Below are positions 9,403-18,877 of a stretch of 38,544 bases of DNA, piece after piece (the stretch's first letter is position 1; the number at the start of each line of letters is the position of its first letter). Source of the DNA: Nitrosopumilus sp. BACL13 MAG-121220-bin23 (GTDB taxonomy: Archaea > Thermoproteota > Nitrososphaeria > Nitrososphaerales > Nitrosopumilaceae); assembly GCA_001437625.1 (NCBI GenBank), contig LIAL01000002.1:1-38544 (forward strand), in the 5' to 3' direction. The translations under genes and the position numbers were made by a program. The notes under the pieces were generated by a model. It did not search any database. It worked only from the letters and a program-made list of their open reading frames with translations, and was not told the DNA's origin.

Positions 9403-10764
9403 TTAAATTGAATTTACTGAGATATTTTCAACTTTAATTGATGGAGTAATTGACGGCAACGATGCCCATTGAATAACTCTTCTTTGATCATTTCCAACAA
9501 CTGATATATTTTTTAATAATGTTGGAAGATTATGTACTATTCTTACTGATTTTCCAGGTCCCTTTATTTTTCCATTTTCAATTATTCTAATTCCACTTCT
9601 TGCAGTACATGAAAAATCCCCTTTGATTGGATTTACTGCATACGTATACCATAATCTTCCCACTAACAAACCATGTTTTGTATCTTTGATCATGTCTTCT
9701 TGAGATGTATTGCCTGGTGTAACTGTAAGATTATGTGGTGCAGAAATTGGAATTGGATCTGCACTTCTCCCCATTGGAGATCCAATTCGTATTGCATTGC
9801 CTGACGATTCTTTCTTACCTTCTTTGTAGCTATCATAACTGTTTGAAAAAATATTTTCAAAAATACCATTTTCAATTAATTTTATTTTTTTAGTTTTTAC
9901 TCCTTCATCATCTATTGATTTTGTTCCAATCCCTTCTGGTATGTGCGGATCATCTATTAAATTAAATTCTTCTACGGATATTCTATTTTTAAAATTATTT
10001 GAAAAACAACTTTTCTTTTCTGATAATGTTTTAAAATTAAAATTTGATGCTACTACAAATGATAGTAATTCTCCAACTGAATATGGATCAAAAATTATGG
10101 AATATTTATCTGAATTAATTTTTTGTGGATTAATTGATTCTACACACATCTTTTTTGCATCACGTCCTATTTGTTCTGGAGAAAATTTTGATAATGTTCT
10201 ACCGCATGCATGACCTATGCCTGATACTGGTAACATACTCTGTTCTGATTCGGCATTAATGATCCCTGAAATGTATGTGGATTCATGATTAAAATTTAAT
10301 CCCTTGGAATTACTTAACTCAAAATCTTCGTAAACTATGTTCAATGAACCTGTGATTGTATCTATTTTTTTATTTTCTGATGAGTTAATCATATTTTGAG
10401 CAATATCTGCTGCTTTTGAGCCTGAAATGTCCTTTAATTTTTGATCAAATGTTCCTTCTAACTGTGTAATCTCTTTTTTATTTGGTAAACCTCTCCAAAA
10501 TTCTCTTGATTTTAGTTTTAGAGTTATTTTCAATCCTTCATTGATTGAATCTGTTATTTTTTCTTTGTTGGTTGTTTGTATTGATGCAATTTTTTTCTGA
10601 TGAATTAATCTGATTCCATAATTTTCATCAAAATTTTGTTTAATTTCTACAATTTCTGAATCTGTGATTCTCACTGTCGTAATGTTTTTTTTAACAACAA
10701 CAACCTCACATTCATCTATCCCTATGTTGTTTGAATGAGTTAATGCCTTTTCTAAGGCTGACAA
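9403..10764 (-). CDS. TldD/PmbA-family metalloprotease-like protein (TldE/PmbA type)
   Basis: 453 aa; 'SDKYSIIFDPYSVGELLSFV', 'GTKSIDDEGV', 'SSGNAIRIGSP', 'NPIKGDFSCTARSGIRIIENGKI'; no HExxxH seen. Confidence 0.88.
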   Translation of the reverse strand: MSALEKALTHSNNIGIDECEVVVVKKNITTVRITDSEIVEIKQNFDENYGIRLIHQKKIASIQTTNKEKITDSINEGLKITLKLKSREFWRGLPNKKEITQLEGTFDQKLKDISGSKAADIAQNMINSSENKKIDTITGSLNIVYEDFELSNSKGLNFNHESTYISGIINAESEQSMLPVSGIGHACGRTLSKFSPEQIGRDAKKMCVESINPQKINSDKYSIIFDPYSVGELLSFVVASNFNFKTLSEKKSCFSNNFKNRISVEEFNLIDDPHIPEGIGTKSIDDEGVKTKKIKLIENGIFENIFSNSYDSYKEGKKESSGNAIRIGSPMGRSADPIPISAPHNLTVTPGNTSQEDMIKDTKHGLLVGRLWYTYAVNPIKGDFSCTARSGIRIIENGKIKGPGKSVRIVHNLPTLLKNISVVGNDQRRVIQWASLPSITPSIKVENISVNSI

Positions 10765-12030
10765 TTATTTTTCTCTTGGATTCTTGTATCTAAATTCATT
10801 AATTTTAATTAATTCTGCATATGATCCGAATTGTGAATAATCTGTAATCTTGTCTAACCCTTCTTCAGACTCATTCCCTTCTTCAAACTTTTTTAATATT
10901 TTATATTGTGTATTTCTTTCAGCTGGAATTCTTCCTATTTCCCGTGCCATTCGTCTTATTTCTTTTGGTCTTATTAATTGCCCATACTCTGAACCTGCTG
11001 ATGTAGATATGCTCTCATTCATCAATGTTCCTCCAAAATCATTTGCTCCCCACATTAGTAATAATTGTGACATTTTTTGACCTTCTTTTACCCATGACAT
11101 TTGAATATTATCTATTGAATTATTGAACATAATTCTTGCAACTGCATGTGTAAGTAAAACATCATTCCCACTTCCGCCTTGCTGTATTCCTTCATGCAGT
11201 TGATGTTTGTACATCGGTGCTTCTGTATGGACAAAATTTAGTGGAACAAATTCCGTAAACCCCCCTGTTTCTTTTTGAATTTCTCTTAATTTTACAATGT
11301 GATTTACTCTTTGTTCCAGAGTTTCTAGATGACCAAACATCATAGTAGATGTTGTATTTATTCCAATTTTGTGGGCTCCCTTGATAACTTCTTCCCATTC
11401 TTTTACTGTAATTCTTCCTGGAGAAATTTTATCCCTTAATTTTTGGTCCAAAATTTCTGCTGACGTTCCTGGCAGTGTATCCACACCTGCTTCCTTCATT
11501 CTTTTTAAAAATTCTGTAATTGAAACATTTGATCTAGTTGCTCCGTAAAGAATTTCTTCAGGTGAAAATCCATGAATGTGAATATCTGGAATTTCTTTTT
11601 TAATTTCTCTACAAATATTTTCATACACGTCTCCTTCCATGTCTGGAGGTAATCCTGCTTGAATGCAAACTTCTGTGGCACCTAAACTATGAGCTTCTTT
11701 TGCTCTACGTACAATTTCTTCTGTTGGTAGGAAATATCCTTCTTCTTCTCTAAAATCTCTACTAAATGCACAAAATCCACATTGCTTAATACACACATTT
11801 GTAAAATTAATATTTCTATTAACTACATAAGATACTGTGTTTCCTACTCTCCTTTTTCGTAATTCATTTGCCACTAATCCTACTAGATGAAATTCAATTC
11901 CTTCTGTTTTGTATAATTCCAGTCCTTCTTTAGCAGATACCTCTTTTTCTGATAATGCTTTGTTTAAAATTTCTATTACTATTGGATCTGCATTTCTAAA
12001 TAGTGAATCTATGTTATTTGTCATCTCCAA
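10765..12030 (-). CDS. cofH: 5-amino-6-(D-ribitylamino)uracil--L-tyrosine 4-hydroxyphenyl transferase (FO synthase subunit 2)
   Basis: 421 aa radical SAM; 'NRNINFTNVCIKQCGFCAFSR', 'EVCIQAGLPPD', 'AGSEYGQLIRPKEIRRMAREIGRIPAERNTQY'. Confidence 0.93.
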   Translation of the reverse strand: MEMTNNIDSLFRNADPIVIEILNKALSEKEVSAKEGLELYKTEGIEFHLVGLVANELRKRRVGNTVSYVVNRNINFTNVCIKQCGFCAFSRDFREEEGYFLPTEEIVRRAKEAHSLGATEVCIQAGLPPDMEGDVYENICREIKKEIPDIHIHGFSPEEILYGATRSNVSITEFLKRMKEAGVDTLPGTSAEILDQKLRDKISPGRITVKEWEEVIKGAHKIGINTTSTMMFGHLETLEQRVNHIVKLREIQKETGGFTEFVPLNFVHTEAPMYKHQLHEGIQQGGSGNDVLLTHAVARIMFNNSIDNIQMSWVKEGQKMSQLLLMWGANDFGGTLMNESISTSAGSEYGQLIRPKEIRRMAREIGRIPAERNTQYKILKKFEEGNESEEGLDKITDYSQFGSYAELIKINEFRYKNPREK

Positions 12031-13190
12031 TATTCCTCTTTTACGTACCCTTCTTCATTTTCAATCACTGCTATTTTATCTCTTAACTTTTTACTAATAA
12101 AAGAAAAGAATTCTGGGTATACTGGAAATCTACATTTTAGATCAAACCCTGCTTTTTTTGAATTTTCTTCTACTTTGTTAATTTCTGGCCAAGAGAATTC
12201 AGGATTCACAAAATCTGGTGTTAGTGGCGAAATTCCTCCCCAATCATTGATTCCTAGTTGTAAGAAACTTTGATATGATCTTGGAGATAGATTTGGTGGA
12301 ATTTGTATATTCATTTGTGGTATTATGATCCTTGTTAATGCTACAATTTTTTTAAAATATTCTTCATTTGCTGATGGTACATCTTTCATTATTGTATCTG
12401 GTTTTGGCTGAAAATTTTGTAAAATTACTTCTTGAATATTTTTATATTTTTCATGTAATCCTTTAATTGCTAATATTGAATCTATGATTTCTTCTGCTGT
12501 CTCACCAATTCCTACAAGAATCCCTGTGGTCATTGGAATTCCTAGTTTTCCTGAATTTTCTAAAATTTTTAATCTGGTTTGTGGCTTTTTACTTGCTGCC
12601 AAATAATGCGGCATTCCTTTTTTTGTCAATCTCTCACTGATATTTTCTAGCATAATTCCCATTGACACATTTGTTTTTTTGAGTTCTTTCATTTCTTCAA
12701 AGTTCAAATTTCCTGCATTTGTATGTGGAAACAATCCTAATTCTAATGCCATTTCTGATGAATGTACTAAATATTCTGAAGTTGACTTGAATCCATTTTC
12801 TTTAAGCCACTCTCGTGCTTCTGGATATTTTTGTTCTGGTTGTTCTCCTGTCACAAAAAGTGCTTCAACACATTTGTATTTTTTTGATAATTCCAACAAT
12901 TCTTTAATTTGTTGTTTTGACATTAACGACATTTTTTTCTCTCCTGGCTCTGCCTTGTATGTGCAATATGAACAAGTATCTTTACATAGATTAACAATGT
13001 TAAAAAATGCTTTTTTTGAAAATGTAACTGAATTATTTTTATTTTTTATTCTTAAATTTTGTGCAGTTAAAAATAGGTCATTTGAATTTTTTATTGAATT
13101 TTGATAAATATCTATAATTTCTTGACGAGTAACGGGTTTATTTTCTAAGACCTTATTTAGAACCTCAGATTCTAATATCAAATTAGTCAT
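12021..13190 (-). CDS. cofG: 7,8-didemethyl-8-hydroxy-5-deazariboflavin synthase (FO synthase subunit 1)
   Basis: 389 aa radical SAM; 'FFNIVNLCKDTCSYCTYKAEPGE', 'FVTGEQPEQKYPEAREWL', 'NLSPRSYQSFLQLGINDWGGISPLTPDFVNPEFSWPEI'; overlaps cofH by 10 nt. Confidence 0.93.
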   Translation of the reverse strand: MTNLILESEVLNKVLENKPVTRQEIIDIYQNSIKNSNDLFLTAQNLRIKNKNNSVTFSKKAFFNIVNLCKDTCSYCTYKAEPGEKKMSLMSKQQIKELLELSKKYKCVEALFVTGEQPEQKYPEAREWLKENGFKSTSEYLVHSSEMALELGLFPHTNAGNLNFEEMKELKKTNVSMGIMLENISERLTKKGMPHYLAASKKPQTRLKILENSGKLGIPMTTGILVGIGETAEEIIDSILAIKGLHEKYKNIQEVILQNFQPKPDTIMKDVPSANEEYFKKIVALTRIIIPQMNIQIPPNLSPRSYQSFLQLGINDWGGISPLTPDFVNPEFSWPEINKVEENSKKAGFDLKCRFPVYPEFFSFISKKLRDKIAVIENEEGYVKEEYWR

Positions 13191-13236
13191 TAAAATAATT
13201 TTTTAGTGTATGTATTTATGCTTGTATCTATTTTTT

Positions 13237-14397
13237 TTATTGATTTGGTCTTTCTTGAAGTATAATTGTAACGTTTGTTGTTCTACTGTCTCTTAAAACC
13301 TCTAAAACCATTTCATCCCCCACTGCTTTTTCTCTTTGAAGATGTATCAATATGTCATCTATTTTTCTAACATCTATTCCGTCTACTGAGACAATCACAT
13401 CTCCTCCAATGGAATACTCCCTCCCTTCTACTTTTATCGTTTTATTTGATCCGATTAAACCTGCATCTGATGCTGGACTTTTTTCTACTACTGTAATAAT
13501 TAAAAATCCTAATGTGTTCTCTAATCCTATTACGTGTGCCATCTCCAGATCAATATCTGTCCCTGAAATTCCAATCCAAGGATGCTTGTACTCTCCATCT
13601 CTGATCAAAGTCGGTACAATTTTTACAACTGTTTGTGATGGTATTGCAAATCCCACTCCTGTAAATTCACCTGTTGATGATTGTATCGCTGTATTAATTC
13701 CTACAATCTCTCCTCTCATATTCAATAACGGTCCTCCTGAATTTCCTGGATTAATCGCTGCATCTGTTTGAATTACATCTGGAATCGAATATCCTGAATT
13801 TGATGGAAGTAGTCTCCCCATTTGACTAATAATTCCTGATGTCATAGAACCTGATAATCCAAATGGATTACCAATTGCAGTTATTGGTTCTCCTACTTGT
13901 AGATTAGATGAATCTCCAAGTGACAATGGATGTAATAATTTTAAATCTGCGTTAACTTTGATTACTCCAATATCTGTATATTCATCAATTCCTACAATCT
14001 CTGCATTGTATGATCTACCATCTAAAAATGTAACAACTGTTTTTGTTGCATCCTTGATTACATGTGCATTTGTAATTATGTGTCCTTGATTATCAAATAC
14101 AAACCCTGAACCTACTCCCCCACCACTTTCATTTTCTGTTTGATTTCTTTGTATGTTAACTCTGACCACTCCTGGTTCAGCTTTTTCAAAAATTTCAATT
14201 AATGACAATGCTTTTGGTTTTGTTAAAATTATATTATTAATTTCATTTATCTGATCTTGTATTTTTATTTCATTTTCATTTATCTGCTCTTGCATCTGTC
14301 TTGTCGTTTCATCTGATATCATGAATAGTGCCAAAAATATGATGAATACGCTTACACTTCCTACTACTGTGCCAACAATTATGCCTGATTTATCCAT
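13237..14397 (-). CDS. Membrane-anchored HtrA/DegP-like S1C serine protease with PDZ domain
   Basis: 386 aa; N-terminal TM, 'GSGFVFDNQGHIITNAHVI', 'TDIGVIKV', 'AINPGNSGGPLLN', C-terminal PDZ. Confidence 0.93.
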   Translation of the reverse strand: MDKSGIIVGTVVGSVSVFIIFLALFMISDETTRQMQEQINENEIKIQDQINEINNIILTKPKALSLIEIFEKAEPGVVRVNIQRNQTENESGGGVGSGFVFDNQGHIITNAHVIKDATKTVVTFLDGRSYNAEIVGIDEYTDIGVIKVNADLKLLHPLSLGDSSNLQVGEPITAIGNPFGLSGSMTSGIISQMGRLLPSNSGYSIPDVIQTDAAINPGNSGGPLLNMRGEIVGINTAIQSSTGEFTGVGFAIPSQTVVKIVPTLIRDGEYKHPWIGISGTDIDLEMAHVIGLENTLGFLIITVVEKSPASDAGLIGSNKTIKVEGREYSIGGDVIVSVDGIDVRKIDDILIHLQREKAVGDEMVLEVLRDSRTTNVTIILQERPNQ

Positions 14398-14443
14398 GAG
14401 ATCGTTATTTTCTTATTTCTATCTAAAAGTATTGCTGCGTTTA

Positions 14444-15652
14444 CTATATGCTGAGAGAACTATGTGTATGATCTTTCAATGAATAACTTCTTCCTCTCCA
14501 TGATACTGATGATGTCCCTTTAGCTTGAATCAGCCCTGCAAGAAACCCTAAACTTACTACTAATCCTCCCAGTGGTGCACATATGGCATGAATGAGTTTT
14601 AATTTTAATCCCATTTTTACTTCAATCACAGCTCCTGTGTAAATTAACCCTGATGCAACTGCTGCTGAAACATATAGTATTTTTGTTGGAAATGACTCTA
14701 TTGGAATAAAATTTGTAATTGCAAATACTGGAAATGGGATAAATAATAAAAATAGCACTGCAAAAAAACTCCCAATAGCAATTTTTTCACTTTGCAAATA
14801 AAGTGGAATCATTAATCTTTTTAATGCATGCCATAGTGTACTTGAGTCTCTTGCCCATACTGCATCTATGAGATGGTCTCCACGAACAATTCTCATTTTA
14901 TGTCCTGATTCTTTTACTTTTTTACCTAAGGCCCCATCTTCAATTATTTCATGTTTAACTCCCTCATGCATTCCTACTTGTTCATATGTTTTTTTTGTAA
15001 TGATGAAAAAACTTCCAAAAAAGTAGGCTGCTTTCTTCTTTGGATTGTTTACGTTAATTGCTGAAAATCTTGTATGCAAAAATGTGGATATCATTGGAAG
15101 TGACACTTTGGTTAAGAAATCAAATGTAAGTAATCTTGGAATTGCTGACAATGCATCTAATTTTAAACTAAGTAGATGTGAAACCGATAATGAAATTACT
15201 TGTTTTGAATGCTTTGTGTCTGCATCTGTAAATAGAAGTAATTCTCCTGTTGCATGCCTATATCCTTCCATACATGCCCAATTCTTACCCATCCACCCTT
15301 CTGGTTTTGAATTTGCTGAAACATGTATAATTTTAGAATTTTTCTTTACATACTCTGCAATTATTTTTCCTGTTGAATCTTCTGATGAATCATCAATTAC
15401 TATGATCTCATAATTTTGATAATCCTGATCAATTAAAGAATCTAAACATTTTTCTAAATATTTTTCTTCATTTCTTGCAGGAAGAATAATTGAAACTTTA
15501 GGTGTTAAATTATTTGTATTTTCAAATTTATCCAAGTACGGTGTTAATGTGAATGTTTCAATCATTGATTTAATTAGATATACCCATGCTCCACAAATTC
15601 CAATTAAAATTGCTGTAACTGCGTAAATAATTATCTCTATAATTAATTCCAT
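14444..15652 (-). CDS. Family 2 glycosyltransferase, membrane-associated
   Basis: 402 aa; 'PKVSIILPARNEEKYLEKCLDSLIDQDYQNYEIIVIDDSSEDST', 'LLFTDADTKH', several C-terminal TMs. Confidence 0.9.
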   Translation of the reverse strand: MELIIEIIIYAVTAILIGICGAWVYLIKSMIETFTLTPYLDKFENTNNLTPKVSIILPARNEEKYLEKCLDSLIDQDYQNYEIIVIDDSSEDSTGKIIAEYVKKNSKIIHVSANSKPEGWMGKNWACMEGYRHATGELLLFTDADTKHSKQVISLSVSHLLSLKLDALSAIPRLLTFDFLTKVSLPMISTFLHTRFSAINVNNPKKKAAYFFGSFFIITKKTYEQVGMHEGVKHEIIEDGALGKKVKESGHKMRIVRGDHLIDAVWARDSSTLWHALKRLMIPLYLQSEKIAIGSFFAVLFLLFIPFPVFAITNFIPIESFPTKILYVSAAVASGLIYTGAVIEVKMGLKLKLIHAICAPLGGLVVSLGFLAGLIQAKGTSSVSWRGRSYSLKDHTHSSLSI

Positions 15653-15655
15653 GAT

Positions 15656-16072
15656 TTATTTCTCGATTTCTTCCTTAATGCTCTTCATCGCTTGTTCTGT
15701 TCCGCTTTTAATATGATTTTTTATTACTGCTGTAAACATATTCATCATTCCTGATAATTTAATATCCCATTTTGTTTCTAAAATTACAGTATTATTTTTA
15801 GGAATTAGTGTGATGATTTTTGTTCCATCTAGTATTCCTTGTGTGAATGTTGCTTTGATTTCTTCTTTATGTTTTAATTGAATTTCTTGTAGGCATTTTT
15901 GATCTCTGAATGCTATTGTAATCTCTCTTTTAATGATATTTCCTTCTTTTGATAATGTCTTTACTTCTTTGGTGCCTTTCCAAAACCTTGGTTCATTGTC
16001 TATATCTGAAATAACTTCCCATACTTTCTCTAATGTGGAATTAATTTCTGCTTGAACCACAATTATTGTCAT
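15656..16072 (-). CDS. SRPBCC (START-like) family protein
   Basis: 138 aa; 'VVQAEINSTLEKVWEVISDIDNEPRFWKGTKEV'. Confidence 0.82.
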   Translation of the reverse strand: MTIIVVQAEINSTLEKVWEVISDIDNEPRFWKGTKEVKTLSKEGNIIKREITIAFRDQKCLQEIQLKHKEEIKATFTQGILDGTKIITLIPKNNTVILETKWDIKLSGMMNMFTAVIKNHIKSGTEQAMKSIKEEIEK

Positions 16073-16103
16073 CTTTAGTTAAATTCATTTTGTATCAAAT
16101 ATA

Positions 16104-16199
16104 TTAGATTCCACCAGCTTTTGATTCAGACTGTGGTGGGCCAATGCCTAAAATCCAGAACATTAACTCCGGTTCTAATGGCCTTGACCATTCTTCCAT
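16104..16199 (-). CDS. Candidate 31-aa small protein MEEWSRPLEPELMFWILGIGPPQSESKAGGI (absent from ORF track)
   Basis: ATG..TAA open frame in a GC-elevated intergenic block directly upstream of the SRPBCC gene on the same strand; also overlaps potential RNA secondary structure. Confidence 0.45.
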   Translation of the reverse strand: MEEWSRPLEPELMFWILGIGPPQSESKAGGI

Positions 16200-16243
16200 C
16201 ACAGTCCCTTAAAATTTAAAAGAACACCCATTTTACTTTCTAT

Positions 16244-16441
16244 ATGCCCAAAATTGAAACTTTTGACGCTAGCACTTTTTGGAAGGATGCTTATGCGCAC
16301 CAACGTGGCAAATTGTTAAAAAAAGTCAGTGTCCCTGATGATCAAATTATTGAAATGGTTAACAAAAAATATGTGGAATTACCAGCTGCTTTAAAATATG
16401 ATATTGAAACTAGTGGAATTACAAAAAAAGACTTACAATAA
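16244..16441 (+). CDS. Conserved hypothetical small protein
   Basis: 65-aa ORF starting at ATG in its own gap, same strand as the following gene, no overlap with a better ORF. Confidence 0.65.
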   Translation: MPKIETFDASTFWKDAYAHQRGKLLKKVSVPDDQIIEMVNKKYVELPAALKYDIETSGITKKDLQ

Positions 16442-16478
16442 TGCAAATTGATTTTAAACCGATAAATTTGGATATGTT

Positions 16479-16808
16479 ATGACCACTGTTTCATATGATG
16501 ACTTTGCAAAATTAGATCTTAGAGTTGCAAAAATTATTGCAACTGAATCTATTGAGGGTAAATCTAGAATTATTAAAGGTAGAATTGATTTGGGCGGAGA
16601 TGATCAAAGGGATGTAATCATCGGAGGTGCTCAATACTTTGAACCTGAAGATATCATTGGAAAAACTGTAATTGTTCTTGCAAACTTGGAGCCAAAAACT
16701 ATGGCTGGTGTTGAATCAAATGCCATGTTACTAGCTGCAGATGTGGATGATAAACCATATTGGTTAACTGTCACTGAAGATGTTGCATTGGGAAGCCCAA
16801 TCAAATAA
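16479..16808 (+). CDS. tRNA-binding domain protein (MetRS beta-subunit / Trbp111-like OB fold)
   Basis: 109 aa; 'FAKLDLRVAKIIATESIEGKSRIIKGRIDLG...VIIGGAQYFEPEDIIGKTVIVLANLEPKTMAGVESNAMLLAA'. Confidence 0.92.
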   Translation: MTTVSYDDFAKLDLRVAKIIATESIEGKSRIIKGRIDLGGDDQRDVIIGGAQYFEPEDIIGKTVIVLANLEPKTMAGVESNAMLLAADVDDKPYWLTVTEDVALGSPIK

Positions 16809-16836
16809 ACTAATTTTTTTATAAATATTTTTTTAG

Positions 16837-17397
16837 TTAATCGTAAACCATCAAATCTTTTTCTTCTAACAATGAATGAACATTGTTTACAGATCTGTAT
16901 ACTTCAGTTTCAAGTTTAGCGCCAACACAAACCAATTTTCCTGATGCAAAAATCAAAATAACTGTTTTTGGATCAAGCATTCTGTGAATCAAACCTGGAA
17001 ATTGTTCTGGCTCGTACATGCTTCTTGGTAGTGTTCTTGCAGCTTGCTCTAGGTTGACTTTGCCACCAAGATTGATTGAAGATACAATATTTTGAATTGT
17101 TACTACTGCATCTTTTTTTACTTTAATTCCTCCTTTTCGAAGTTGTTGAACTACTGTTTTGACTGCTTTTTTTGCCAAATCTTCTGATTTAGAACCTGTG
17201 CATACCATTTTTCCTGAACTAAAAATCAAGGTTGCACTTTTTGGAACTTTTAATCTAAAAACTAGACCTGGAAATACGTCTGGATGATATTCTACGTCTG
17301 GAAATTTTCTTGTAATGTCGTTTAAATCCATTTTTTGATCTACTGATGCTGAGGCTACTACGTTAACTATGCTTATCATTGGTTTTGTTTGTGGCAT
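16837..17397 (-). CDS. tbp: TATA-box-binding protein
   Basis: 186 aa; two TBP repeats 'PDVEYHPDVFPGLVFRLKVPKSATLIFSSGKMVCTGSKSEDLA' and 'PRSMYEPEQFPGLIHRMLDPKTVILIFASGKLVCVGAKLE'. Confidence 0.96.
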   Translation of the reverse strand: MPQTKPMISIVNVVASASVDQKMDLNDITRKFPDVEYHPDVFPGLVFRLKVPKSATLIFSSGKMVCTGSKSEDLAKKAVKTVVQQLRKGGIKVKKDAVVTIQNIVSSINLGGKVNLEQAARTLPRSMYEPEQFPGLIHRMLDPKTVILIFASGKLVCVGAKLETEVYRSVNNVHSLLEEKDLMVYD

Positions 17398-17416
17398 GTG
17401 CAGTTTTTTTTATTCT

Positions 17417-17429
17417 ACTATATAAAAGG
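17417..17429 (-). promoter_or_regulatory. Box A/TATA element of the tbp gene
   Basis: Minus-strand CCTTTTATATAG; element centre about 26 nt upstream of the tbp ATG, matching a leaderless archaeal promoter. Confidence 0.6.
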
Positions 17430-17497
17430 ATAATATATTGACTATTTTTCATTTTTTCATTTTTTTGACGAATCATTTAATTTAGATTTGAAAATAT

Positions 17498-18622
17498 TTG
17501 TTTTTATTGAATTTCACAGATTTTGATCAAATGCTCTCAATGAGTGATGAGACAAATCCTTTGATGATGTTGGTTTGGATTCTACCAATAATTCTTTTTG
17601 TATTTTATGGACAACACATTCAACTTTTAGTAACTTCTGGTGAAATTAAAAAAGGAATTAAAAAATTAGATGGATTTAGAGCAAATTCTAAAAAAGAATT
17701 AATTGATTATGTGAAGAATAATATCTCTTCCATAAATGATCCTACAAAAAAAATTGAACAATTTTTAGATTATTTTACAATAATGCCTGTTGATATGGAT
17801 CCCACTGGAATTGTTGATAAAGTACGTCATACTGTTAGGTCCAGAGAAGAGTACACTCGAAATCATGTAAAATCTATTTCTTCTGAACTTAGTGAAATTG
17901 AAATAAGTCGCATCCAAACTTTACTTGAAATTTCATCATCTTTACAAATGATTTACAAAATAGTCAATCATATGTTTTTGACTGCAAAAAAACAAAAGAA
18001 CTATCCGTTAATTTTACCTGTACAAATGATGCTTCCGTTTCTTATGGAACATGCAACAGCAATGAATGCTTCAATCCCTGCATTCAAATTGGGACAACCT
18101 CTTGGTGATGGAATTGGGCCAATGGTAGTTGGAAAAATGATGTTGAATTCTGAAAAAGAAATTATTTCATTTCAAACTGCTCTTGCAAAAATAGAATATA
18201 AAAACAGAAAACTTTTTTTGCTAAAAGCAGAAGGTCCTGGCTCTACTGTTGGTAGACCTGATGACGCATTACAAAAAATTGTTGATACTAACAAAATTGA
18301 TGCAGTAATCATGATTGACGCTGCATTGAAAATGGAGGGTGAAGATTCTGCATCCGTTGCACGTGGATTTGGTGCAGCGATTGGTGGAATTGGAACTGAA
18401 AAATTTCAAATTGAACACATTACTACTCAAAATAAAATCCCTGTTTTTTCAATTGTGGTTAAACAGTCTGTAAAAGAGGCAATTACTTTGATGACTAAGG
18501 AAATTGCTGATCAGGCTGATAATGTACGGTCACAAGTGTATGAGATGATCCTTGAAAATACTGTTGAAGGTGAATCTATAGTTGTAATTGGTGTTGGAAA
18601 CACTGCTGGAGTTCTTCAATGA
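17498..18622 (+). CDS. DUF1512 family archaeal membrane-anchored protein
   Basis: 374 aa; N-terminal TM, 'LLKAEGPGSTVGRPDDALQKIVDTNKIDAVIMIDAALKMEGEDSASVARGFGAAIGG'. Start could be TTG 17498 or 17507. Confidence 0.82.
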   Translation: MFLLNFTDFDQMLSMSDETNPLMMLVWILPIILFVFYGQHIQLLVTSGEIKKGIKKLDGFRANSKKELIDYVKNNISSINDPTKKIEQFLDYFTIMPVDMDPTGIVDKVRHTVRSREEYTRNHVKSISSELSEIEISRIQTLLEISSSLQMIYKIVNHMFLTAKKQKNYPLILPVQMMLPFLMEHATAMNASIPAFKLGQPLGDGIGPMVVGKMMLNSEKEIISFQTALAKIEYKNRKLFLLKAEGPGSTVGRPDDALQKIVDTNKIDAVIMIDAALKMEGEDSASVARGFGAAIGGIGTEKFQIEHITTQNKIPVFSIVVKQSVKEAITLMTKEIADQADNVRSQVYEMILENTVEGESIVVIGVGNTAGVLQ

Positions 18623-18801
18623 TATTTTCTAAAGAAAAAACTATACTTGCATACACTGTTGAAAAATGTCCAAAATGTAAAAAATTTCACAAAAGAGATT
18701 TTTCTGAAGGTGATATTTTATTTACAAATTCCTCCAAATGCAATTTTTGTGATGGTATTACAACTATTGATAAAATATTTGGTACAGTTTTAAAAAAATA
18801 A
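18619..18801 (+). CDS. Small zinc-ribbon protein
   Basis: 60 aa; CPKC...CNFC; overlaps the DUF1512 gene by 4 nt (translational coupling). Confidence 0.7.
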   Translation: MIFSKEKTILAYTVEKCPKCKKFHKRDFSEGDILFTNSSKCNFCDGITTIDKIFGTVLKK

Positions 18802-18877
18802 TTTTTTTGGCATTATCTTGTTTTATAATTTAATAAATACTGTTAATTTTTTTAATTATGTGGTGTGATAATACAAA

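Noticed and set aside
12679-13104. 141-aa + strand ORF opposite cofG
   Set aside because: Antisense to a well-recognised radical SAM gene
16104-16203. C/D sRNA interpretation (GTGATGG ... CTGA) of the GC-elevated island
   Set aside because: The flanking stem geometry does not fit a C/D K-turn; kept only as microprotein/unspecified RNA candidate
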